Positions 8,862 to 15,252 of a DNA stretch of 22,151 nucleotides are shown one piece after another. The stretch is from a virus. The notes below the pieces were generated by a model that ran no database searches, had not been told where the DNA came from, and was given only the letters and a program-made list of their open reading frames with translations. The DNA is taken from IMG/VR virus record IMGVR_UViG_3300047497_000262, positions 1-22,151 of that record. One strand, given 5' to 3'. Position numbers and translations under genes: made by a program. Numbering within the stretch: the stretch's first letter is position 1; each line of letters opens with the position of its first letter.

Positions 8862-9020
8862 TCAGAACTTGTACTTCGGCGTGACCTTCCGTTCTACCCA
8901 GCTACGTCCTGTACCGCTCTGCCGGCCCCGCTGTCCCTCTACCCCGTACAAACACTGCCCCTGGGTCCAGTTGAGTGCATACAGAAAATCCTGCATGCTG
9001 TCTTCGCACCACAGCCGCAT
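8862..9020 (-). CDS. Small ORF (52 aa) upstream of capsid gene
   Basis: A short frame starts with ATG at 9020, directly after an in-frame TAG, and ends with TGA at 8862. The product begins MRLWCEDSMQDFLYALNW and ends WVERKVTPKYKF. The composition (four aromatic residues in the first 18, a mixed charged and aromatic C-terminus) looks like a real protein rather than the Arg/Ala-rich noise of shadow frames nearby. No strong ribosome site precedes either Met1 or Met9. It lies 79 bases ahead of the capsid start on the same strand, where phages often encode small decoration or accessory head proteins. It could also be the remnant of a longer gene broken by the TAG. Confidence 0.45.
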   Translation of the reverse strand: MRLWCEDSMQDFLYALNWTQGQCLYGVEGQRGRQSGTGRSWVERKVTPKYKF

Positions 9021-9130
9021 CTAGAACTGCAGAAGCCCCTGCTGTTTGTGAAAATTCGTAGTGTGTGACCGGCCTGCGCCCCCTCCCGCGTGCGCCTGTC
9101 GCGATTTCCTGGACCCCGGGAGGTTCGGCC

Positions 9131-9841
9131 ATGTTTTCCAAGAAGTCTGCACTTTTCGTTCTTTCATTTTTTCTAGCGGCAGTCTTCTGCGCCACATCGA
9201 CCCAAGCCCAAACGCCTTCCAATTGCAAAGCCTCACAGGCGGATGCCGTTGAATGCTTCGTCGCCAACGCCGTTTCCACGGGCCTTGCAAAACCAACCCA
9301 CGGAATGACGCTCGCTCAATATGAACAGTATGGCGTCGCAGTGAATTCGATTCTTCAGACCAACCACACTTACATCGTTCTGCTCGGCCTCTCGAGCGCC
9401 ATCGCCGATGCCATGCCGCCGACCAATGCCAACGGCTCAGCGAACACCTCGGCTCAAGGCGCGGCCATCGGAGCGATAGTCACGGCCGCCGTCGCCGACC
9501 ATCTCATCAGCCTTCCCTCGGGTGTTAGCGTTACGCAGCTCCAATATTTCTGCATGGACATCGTCTCCGCCATGAACGACAACAATGGCTACCTCGCCCT
9601 TCTTACTCCAGGCGTCAGCTTCCGCATGGTCGACTCCTATCTGATCTCATCCACCATCAACGGCACCGTAAACTGGACGGACGTGAACACCGGCCTGGCC
9701 GCCGCCGTCGGCAATCTCATCAAGTCTGGCCTGATCAAAGTTCCATCCGGCGTCACCGCCCAGGACATCGAGTGGTTCTCCGACGCGATGGCCAAAGCCA
9801 TCTACAACTACAAAACGTCCACCAACCGCAAAACTCTCTAA
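9131..9841 (+). CDS. Secreted protein of unknown function
   Basis: This is a 236-aa exported protein. The ATG at 9131 is preceded by GGGAGG at 8 bases and opens a clean Sec signal peptide (MFSKK, then a hydrophobic core, cleavage near TQA-Q at residue 26); an earlier in-frame start at 9065 would spoil it. The mature part is largely helical, with three or four Cys, and includes repeated-looking units with LPSGVSVTQLQYF and VPSGVTAQDIEWF, suggesting an internal duplication of a roughly 90-residue helical unit. No family is recognised. It is a lone plus-strand gene inside the phage cassette, between the capsid side and the scaffold gene, and REP-like hairpins follow it. Its C-rich plus-strand coding bias matches the other host-type genes. 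Confidence 0.75.
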   Translation: MFSKKSALFVLSFFLAAVFCATSTQAQTPSNCKASQADAVECFVANAVSTGLAKPTHGMTLAQYEQYGVAVNSILQTNHTYIVLLGLSSAIADAMPPTNANGSANTSAQGAAIGAIVTAAVADHLISLPSGVSVTQLQYFCMDIVSAMNDNNGYLALLTPGVSFRMVDSYLISSTINGTVNWTDVNTGLAAAVGNLIKSGLIKVPSGVTAQDIEWFSDAMAKAIYNYKTSTNRKTL

Positions 9842-9866
9842 TCACCGCCTTACGCCCTACGGGAGC

Positions 9867-9942
9867 GCGGTGGCTTGCCACCGCTATCGGCACCGCCGCC
9901 ACTCCGGCGCAACGCAATCGAACCGGCCGAAGGCCGGTCGCG
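9867..9942. repeat. REP-like double hairpin between secreted-protein and scaffold genes
   Basis: Two strong stem-loops lie 37 bases apart. The first is an 8-bp perfect stem GCGGTGGC/GCCACCGC with a TT loop (9867-9884); the second is ACCGGCC/GGCCGGT with a GAA loop (9922-9938), followed by CGCG. The order of two hairpins and the GGTCGCG ending recall the REP pairs at 12445 and 18605, but the stems differ. There is no T tract, so this is not a standard terminator, though it lies between two convergent genes. Confidence 0.55.
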
Positions 9943-9970
9943 CACTCAACACTTGCGTGTCGAGACTCTC

Positions 9971-9992
9971 GTGGCCATAGGCATGTCCTGTG
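9971..9992. repeat. Diverged REP-like single hairpin
   Basis: A GTGG head is followed by CATAGG, CATGT and CCTGTG, a 6-bp stem with one G-T wobble. It resembles the copy at 15094-15118 with three bases missing, so I read it as a diverged member of the same family. Confidence 0.4.
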
Positions 9993-10035
9993 ATCGCTCC
10001 GCCCTCAACAGGCTGCTGCATCGCCCTAGGATCCT

Positions 10036-11118
10036 TCACAAATTCAAAATATCCGCATCCGACATCCTTCCATAATCAATGTCCTTGCTCGTCGTCGCCC
10101 GCCGCTGCCCTGTCGCTCCGCCGCCAGTTCCCGCAATATCCACTCGTCTCTCCGCGTTCCGCTGCCGCGCTCGCCGCTCTTCGTTCAGCGTCACCACCGT
10201 GCCCGTCCACTCGTTCATCACTCGCTTCGCCACGGTCGGCAAAGACTGCTTCGCCCGCGCAGTGATCAACCCCACGAATGCACGCTGGTGCTCCGCATCA
10301 AACCGTCCGCTGCGCGCCGACTGCAAAAGTTGTTGCGTCAGCACACGATTCCCTCGGAGCGCCGTATCCAACTCCCGATAGATTTCCCCCACCAGCCGAT
10401 TCCGCGAAGCCTTTCCAATCCCATCTGGCAAAAGTTTCGCCACTTGCGTCTCGATCTCTTCCACCACGCTTTGCACCGCCGCCGCGTTCGCACCCTGCAA
10501 AAAATCCCGCTGCGCCGCGCCCGCATCCGCCTTGGCCTGTGCAGGATCCGTTTCAACTCGCGCATTTGGAGCTGCGTCGGAAAGGTCCGGACGGTCGTCC
10601 TTCTCACCCCTGTCCGCCGGCCGCCCAGCCAGCTCTGCCATCGACCGTGCCAGCGATGCGAATGCCTCCCGATCCATCGCCGCTACCGCTCGCGCCAACT
10701 CCGCGTGATCCTCAGGATTCTTCGAAAAGAAGAGCGTATCCAGCCTCGAAACCTCGGCCGCCCGTTCGCGCGCCTGCCGCGCCTCACTCGGCGTCGCAAA
10801 AATTTCGCGATACTCTTCCACATCCTTCACCGCGTTCGCGGTCTGCCCGCCTCCGTCCGCAGGCTCATCGGAACTCGCCTCGTCACCCGAAGCGCTGGCG
10901 CTCCGATCCCCCAACTCGTCCGCGAATCCCGTCGCGTCCGATGCCGCGCCGTCGCGTGTGACGTTCTTCGAGGCATTTCTCGAAGTGTCGATTCCAAGAA
11001 TCTCGTCATCGCTTGGCCGCGCCACAGGCACAGGTGGGCGCGCCGCCGGCGCCGCCACTCCCGCAGTGCTGTCACCCCCACTCACCGGCCCTGTCGTCGC
11101 CGTCACATGCCCCGCCAT
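10036..11118 (-). CDS. Scaffold-like phage head protein
   Basis: This is a 360-aa, very hydrophilic, Ala/Asp/Glu/Arg-rich protein with no signal peptide. Residues 1-100 are Pro, Ala, Ser and Asp rich and probably disordered; from about 100 the chain is almost entirely helical and charged (EEYREIFATPSEARQARERA and onward), with likely coiled coils, ending in a short DIDYGRMSDADILNL tail. This composition and the place between portal and capsid genes fit a scaffolding protein that guides procapsid assembly and then leaves. No Ser/His/Asp protease signature is visible, so it is not an obvious protease-scaffold fusion. The ATG at 11118 has GGAGG about 8 bases upstream. It is convergent with the secreted-protein gene and divergent from the PilZ-receiver gene, so it must be transcribed alone or from a nearby promoter that I could not identify. 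Confidence 0.7.
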   Translation of the reverse strand: MAGHVTATTGPVSGGDSTAGVAAPAARPPVPVARPSDDEILGIDTSRNASKNVTRDGAASDATGFADELGDRSASASGDEASSDEPADGGGQTANAVKDVEEYREIFATPSEARQARERAAEVSRLDTLFFSKNPEDHAELARAVAAMDREAFASLARSMAELAGRPADRGEKDDRPDLSDAAPNARVETDPAQAKADAGAAQRDFLQGANAAAVQSVVEEIETQVAKLLPDGIGKASRNRLVGEIYRELDTALRGNRVLTQQLLQSARSGRFDAEHQRAFVGLITARAKQSLPTVAKRVMNEWTGTVVTLNEERRARQRNAERRVDIAGTGGGATGQRRATTSKDIDYGRMSDADILNL

Positions 11119-11427
11119 CGTCTCGCCTCCGATACTCCCCAGCCGTATTTCACCGAATCTTCACCTCGGGCAAACCTGCACCGAAACGGCCGTTCGCCTT
11201 TCCTCTGAGTATCAACTCTGTTAACTTTCGGCGCATTCCCACAAACCTCACCGCGTCAGCGCCTTACGGCCCCTCAAAAGCTCGCCCATCTTTCGTTTGG
11301 GAAATTGAACCGTCCGTACTATTCCCGCCCGCGCATCCTCACTCTAAATTTACAGGTAGCGGGGGGAGCTGTTCCGCGGTGCAGTTGCAAACGGTCAGCC
11401 CGCAATACCAGCACCTGAGGTGCAGTA
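11119..11427. other. Divergent intergenic region, scaffold / PilZ-receiver
   Basis: These 309 bases separate two divergent genes and should hold promoters for both. I see no convincing sigma70 pair on either strand. There are AT-richer stretches near 11210-11235 (with GTTAAC) and 11340-11352. Apart from the 13-base palindrome at 11411-11423 I find no ORF, repeat or RNA gene that I can support. Confidence 0.5.
11411..11423 (+). promoter_or_regulatory. Palindrome covering the PilZ-receiver ribosome binding site
   Basis: The sequence GCACCT-G-AGGTGC is a perfect 6-bp inverted repeat around a single base, and its right arm is the Shine-Dalgarno sequence (GAGGTG) of the gene starting at 11428. 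It could be a protein-binding operator; a 1-base loop is too tight for a stable RNA hairpin with all six pairs. Chance cannot be excluded. Confidence 0.35.
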
Positions 11428-12306
11428 ATGAGTTCATCGTCCAACGTCGCCACCGAAACCAGTTCACTTCCACTCGACGCCAAAGCCTCCCAATCGATCG
11501 GCGTTCCCGAAGAGCGTCGTACGCGCCGCCGCGCCAAAATCACAGCCTCGGTTCACGTTCGCGGCCTGGACGCTCCTGAGTCCTTCGAAGAAGTCTGCAA
11601 GTCCATCGATGTCTCTCGCGACGGACTCCTGATCCAGGTCGCCCGCTCTGGCTATTACAAAGGCCAGCAGCTCGAAGTCACGTTTCCGTATTCGCCGGCC
11701 GCGGCCGCCTCCACGAAGACGCCCGGTCAGCGCGCCGAAGTCGTTCGTGTTACCGAAGTCTCCAACGGCCACTTCCAAATCGCCGTGCATTTCGCCTCAT
11801 CCAAGCCGGCCGGCCCACGTTCCGAGAATGGCAATCGACTCGGTTCCACTCCCAGTTCGGCGCCTCAAAACGCGCCGCAGACTGTCGTCCTCGGCGTCGA
11901 ATCCGATCCGAAAGTGGCTGAGATCATGCGCACCATTCTCACCAACGACGGCTACACCGTCCTCATCGTTCCCTCGGCCCAGGAAGCGCTCGACATTTTG
12001 CGCACCACCGTCCCGGCCGTCTTTATCGCCGAAGTCGAAGGCCCGGAGATGAGTGGACACGATCTTTGCCTGATCGTGAAGCGCAATGACCGCCTCAGCC
12101 GCGTTCCCGTCATTCTCGTTACTGCTTCGGCTCAGCCTGCCGACTACAGCGCAAGCCACCAAATGGGCGCCGTTGTCTGCATGGCCAAGCCCTTCAAGCC
12201 GGAGCGCCTGTTGCACGTCGTGCGCTTGGTCGCGCCGCCGCCGCAATTGCGCTCGCCGTATCAAACCGCGCGCCTCAACGGCACGGCCGTCGAACGCACC
12301 CTGTAG
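11428..12306 (+). CDS. PilZ domain plus receiver-like domain regulator with Glu at the phospho-site
   Basis: This is a 292-aa cytoplasmic protein. Residues about 28-123 form a PilZ domain with both c-di-GMP motifs: the Arg cluster RTRRR (31-35) and DVSRDG (61-66), followed by the beta-barrel strands ending QIAVHF. A Ser/Pro linker leads to a CheY-like receiver domain (about 151-268). Aligning its EVEGPEMSG with the usual D-x-x-MPxMDG puts Glu202 where the phosphorylated Asp should be. The switch Thr232 (LVTAS) and Lys254 (AKPF) are kept, and the acidic pocket is E158/D160. So it is probably a c-di-GMP-binding protein with a non-phosphorylatable, possibly locked-on, receiver. No output or kinase domain is present. 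GAGGTG precedes the ATG and a strong terminator follows (12357-12404), so it is a single-gene unit, oriented against the flanking phage genes. Confidence 0.85.
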   Translation: MSSSSNVATETSSLPLDAKASQSIGVPEERRTRRRAKITASVHVRGLDAPESFEEVCKSIDVSRDGLLIQVARSGYYKGQQLEVTFPYSPAAAASTKTPGQRAEVVRVTEVSNGHFQIAVHFASSKPAGPRSENGNRLGSTPSSAPQNAPQTVVLGVESDPKVAEIMRTILTNDGYTVLIVPSAQEALDILRTTVPAVFIAEVEGPEMSGHDLCLIVKRNDRLSRVPVILVTASAQPADYSASHQMGAVVCMAKPFKPERLLHVVRLVAPPPQLRSPYQTARLNGTAVERTL

Positions 12307-12356
12307 TCTCAGCGCCTCGCGCATTCTCGGCGCTCGACTCACGATCTTGCATCACC

Positions 12357-12404
12357 GCGGCGAAGTTCGCAGATGACCCCTGCGTTCTTCGCCGCTTTTC
12401 TTTT
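12357..12404 (+). terminator. Rho-independent terminator of PilZ-receiver gene
   Basis: A 9-bp stem GCGGCGAAG/CTTCGCCGC, with a further CGCAG/CTGCG pairing inside, is followed by TTTTCTTTT on the plus strand. It starts 50 bases past the stop codon. Confidence 0.85.
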
Positions 12405-12444
12405 CCGCCTTTCCGCCACCCCCGCATTCACTCACGCATCTTCA

Positions 12445-12496
12445 GTAGCACAGGCAATCCTGCCTGTGCGCGACCGCCTTCAGTCGGTCGCGTTTT
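12445..12496 (+). repeat. REP-like double hairpin, GTAG-headed
   Basis: GTAG is followed by hairpin 1 (CACAGGC, loop AATCCT, GCCTGTG) and hairpin 2 (CGCGACCG, loop CCTTCAGT, CGGTCGCG) and TTTT. It is the same length as the copy at 18605-18656 and differs from it at 5 of 52 positions, four of which form two compensating base-pair changes. GTAG plus hairpin is the known form of REP sequences mobilised by RAYT (TnpA_REP) transposases. It lies between the convergent PilZ-receiver and portal genes. Confidence 0.8.
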
Positions 12497-12523
12497 GACT
12501 TCGCCTCCCCACCCATTTCCGCC

Positions 12524-14959
12524 TCACCCTCTCTTCGTCCCGCTCGCCGCCACTCCCGCCTGTGCCATCGTCTGCTGCTTCAGCAAATACTCCCGATGAA
12601 ACATCGCATGCGCCCTCACGTTCGCGTACCCCAGCGGGCTTTCAATCTTCGCCACCTGCCCCGCATCCGACGAAAACCACCGCATGCAAATCTCCAGCTC
12701 CACCTGGTGATTGTCCGCGAACTCATCCGGTAACACGCTCGGCAAAATCACATCCGCCTCGCTCGCCGTCCCCGTCAGGTGCGTCACGTCCTGCGTCCGC
12801 ACCACCGGCGCTTCCGCCACGAGCTGCGCGATCTCCCGGTACTGCTTGTTCCGCGACTCTTCGTCCGGAATCACAAACTCTTCCAGCCCCAGCAGCCGCT
12901 TAATGAGCGCCATGTTCTCTGGATGTGCCAGCACCGTCTGCATCTGCGGGTCGGGGCTTCCCATCATCTGCATCAGCACGGCACGCTGCTGGCTCCAGAG
13001 CGTCGGATACTGCTCATCCGTCTCCGGATAACTGAAAAGATTTCCCTTCAGATCCGCCAGCCGAATCCACTTCGATTCGAACGCCGACCCAGCGCCCAAC
13101 AGCGTTACTTCCACGTCGTGCGGCCTGTTTTTTCGGAAACAATCCACCGCCAGCAGCATGATGTCCGCGTGGAAGAATTTCATCCTGCGCCACACCAGCC
13201 CAATCCGCCCCATTGCCTGCTCGCGCGCCATCGCGTAGCCGGACGCCGTATCGTTGTTGCTCATCGCTCCGCCAAACAACGCCGGAAACGCGCCCGTCAA
13301 AAATTGCGAGATCGGCCCCATCAAATCCGCCGCGTGCTCGCTCAGGTCGCCCGGCACTTCCGCCGGCTCGGGCTGGAAAAATCCGCTGGCCAGGCTCTGT
13401 CCTGGTTTCGCACGCGCCGGATAATGCGATCCCGGCTCGGCCGTCTGATTCTGCAGCGAATCGAAGTCCAGCACTTCGCTGTCCGCGTAAATCGGCGGAA
13501 TGCCGTACTCATACGTTTCCATCTGCAAATTCGAAAGCGTATTGAACCGCTCCTGCACGCTGATCATGGAATCGCCCAGCGCCGGTCGTCCGCTTGACCC
13601 ATCGCCCGGCAATGCGTGCAGCACCCGCCAGTGATCGTCCATATTCTCGTTACGCGCTTCGCAGTAAACGTCTCCCGCAAACGCCACATACGCGCCATCC
13701 GGAAACAGTTCCAGCAGCTCGTCGCGCAGCGCCTTATCGTCCAGCGCGAAAAACGCCCATGGCCGCAGCCACGTCCGCTGAAACGTGATCAGGTTGATGT
13801 TGAAGTCGCCGCCTTCCGTCAGCGGTCCTCCCTGCGACTGCGCCAGTCGCGCCAGCCGCTCGTACTCCTGCCCGCCGCTCGCCACCGGCGCCCCAATTCG
13901 ATCCGCCGCATGTGGGTACGCGGCTCGCAGTCGCGCCTGGTGCACTTCCATGTTCCACTGCAGATACGGATACTCATGCATTTCGTCGGCCCAGGGCGGC
14001 GTTTTCAGCGCCAACCCGCCCACGATCGTTACCACTTCCTGCCCATTCGGAACTCGCGCCCGAGTCTGCGCTTCCGGCACCGCGAGCGTTTCCGCCGCTA
14101 CAAAATCTTCTTCCGTCAGCAATGCCCCGCACGCGTCGCAATTCCGCGTCGCGATCTCCGCCGCCGCGGCCACGTCCGCGCCGCCCGTCGCAACCGGCGT
14201 ATTCGTGCCTTTCAAATCACTCTGCGGATTTTCCTTCCCGCATTCCGGGCACACATACACATCCGTGCCCAACTTCACCGACCTCATCCCAATTTCCGTT
14301 TCGGGATGGAATCCGAATCTTTGCCCGTCCACCACGTACCGCACGTACGCGCCCACCTTCCCGTCCGTCCAAAGGTTGAACGCCTCCTCCACAATCAAAT
14401 TCCCAATCCGGTTATTCCGCTCCACGAGCTGCGCCACTTCCATCGCCGCCTTCGCCGCGCTCACATCCTCTTCCGCCTGCGCCGACGAAGGGAAAAATCG
14501 CACTCGCGGCACATCCTGCGAAAGCACCGCCACCAGCGAAAGCCCAAACGCCTGGTAGATATTCGTCACGAACTCGTACCGCGGCAAATCCTCAAGCGAT
14601 GAGTTGTCCGTCAGTTTCTGCTCAAACGGCAAATGCCAGTTCTGGTCCCTCTCGTTCCACCACAGATACTGCAGCCCGCGCCAGAATTGGTGCGCCTGCT
14701 TGATCCGTCGCACCTCTTGTCGCCGGGTCGATTCCGATTCCGTCGAATACTGGTGCACCAGCCTCCGCATCGCCGCCTGCAAACGCTCGGGCAATTGCTC
14801 GTTGTTCGCGCCGTACGCTGAGTTGCCGACGCGAACGCTCGCGTTCGCGTCGCCGCATCCCCGACCGCGTTCCGTGCGCTCCACAGGCTGCCCCGCCACC
14901 GGTCCTTCCACTGCAACAATCGCCGGATCCGCCGTCACCCCGTTGTTCCGCGTCGGCAT
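12524..14959 (-). CDS. Phage portal protein with inserted zinc ribbon
   Basis: This is an 811-aa soluble protein from the ATG at 14959. Its size, its place between terminase and scaffold/capsid genes, and its mix of helical and beta segments fit the large podovirus-type (P22-like) portal, the dodecameric ring through which DNA is packaged. The helical stretch RRQEVRRIKQAHQFWRGLQY starts the conserved-looking part. An insertion carries CPEC (Cys237, Cys240) and CDAC (Cys274, Cys277), a zinc ribbon with a 33-residue low-complexity loop, which is unusual for a portal. The C-terminal third (LWSQQRAVLMQMMGSPDPQ onward) is helical like a portal stem/crown. The start is uncertain: no good ribosome site precedes 14959, the first 60 residues look unconserved and contain a DNA palindrome, and an ATG at 14770 with AGGCGG nearby is an alternative. 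Confidence 0.8.
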   Translation of the reverse strand: MPTRNNGVTADPAIVAVEGPVAGQPVERTERGRGCGDANASVRVGNSAYGANNEQLPERLQAAMRRLVHQYSTESESTRRQEVRRIKQAHQFWRGLQYLWWNERDQNWHLPFEQKLTDNSSLEDLPRYEFVTNIYQAFGLSLVAVLSQDVPRVRFFPSSAQAEEDVSAAKAAMEVAQLVERNNRIGNLIVEEAFNLWTDGKVGAYVRYVVDGQRFGFHPETEIGMRSVKLGTDVYVCPECGKENPQSDLKGTNTPVATGGADVAAAAEIATRNCDACGALLTEEDFVAAETLAVPEAQTRARVPNGQEVVTIVGGLALKTPPWADEMHEYPYLQWNMEVHQARLRAAYPHAADRIGAPVASGGQEYERLARLAQSQGGPLTEGGDFNINLITFQRTWLRPWAFFALDDKALRDELLELFPDGAYVAFAGDVYCEARNENMDDHWRVLHALPGDGSSGRPALGDSMISVQERFNTLSNLQMETYEYGIPPIYADSEVLDFDSLQNQTAEPGSHYPARAKPGQSLASGFFQPEPAEVPGDLSEHAADLMGPISQFLTGAFPALFGGAMSNNDTASGYAMAREQAMGRIGLVWRRMKFFHADIMLLAVDCFRKNRPHDVEVTLLGAGSAFESKWIRLADLKGNLFSYPETDEQYPTLWSQQRAVLMQMMGSPDPQMQTVLAHPENMALIKRLLGLEEFVIPDEESRNKQYREIAQLVAEAPVVRTQDVTHLTGTASEADVILPSVLPDEFADNHQVELEICMRWFSSDAGQVAKIESPLGYANVRAHAMFHREYLLKQQTMAQAGVAASGTKRG
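14828..14851. repeat. Perfect 10-bp inverted repeat in the portal N-terminal coding region
   Basis: GACGCGAACG and its exact reverse complement CGTTCGCGTC are separated by four bases. It falls in the poorly conserved-looking start of the portal frame and encodes part of DANASVR. Its role is unknown; it may lie upstream of the true start codon. Confidence 0.7.
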
Positions 14960-15252
14960 ATTTGCGCACACCAATCCCTTTAAATTAGTTCTGCTTTTAA
15001 CTTTTGTTCTGGAATCGCCGTCGTCACAGCCCAGCGTCACTCGCTACCGCAATCTCAATCCATCCGGCACCCAACAAAAATCCCGGAGCCTTGGTGGCAC
15101 AGGCATGTCCGGCCTGTGTCCGGTCCACGCTTTTGCCGCCCGCGTCACTTTGCCGCCGCGCCTCGTCGCTCTGCGTTGCGATGCTCGCGCTCTCGTATCC
15201 TGAGGCTTTGTTCTTTTGCCGTTCACTATCCGCGAGTCACCCGCGAACTTCC
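14960..15252. other. Intergenic region upstream of the portal gene
   Basis: These 293 bases between the 345-aa gene and the portal gene hold an AT-rich patch (about 14975-15010) that could house a minus-strand promoter, though no clear pair of boxes is visible, and the single REP-like hairpin at 15094-15118. A 70-aa minus-strand frame overlaps the end of the 345-aa gene but runs straight through the repeat and looks like noise. Confidence 0.5.
15094..15118 (+). repeat. REP-like single hairpin, GTGG-headed
   Basis: GTGG is followed by CACAGGC, loop ATGTCCG and GCCTGTG, the same 7-bp stem as hairpin 1 at 12445. The second hairpin is missing, so this is a half element. Confidence 0.7.

Noticed and set aside
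10288-11208. 306-aa plus-strand frame opposite the scaffold-like gene
   Set aside because: Arg-rich noise composition; the minus-strand frame has a ribosome site, typical scaffold composition and the right context.
12485-12500. REP hairpin 2 plus TTTT as a terminator for the PilZ-receiver gene
   Set aside because: A better terminator lies closer to the stop codon (12357-12404); the same TTTT occurs in the other complete copy at 18605, so it belongs to the repeat.
12779-14602. Long plus-strand open frames (272 and 328 aa) opposite the portal gene
   Set aside because: Strongly Arg/His-biased, no ribosome sites, and antisense to a convincing portal frame.
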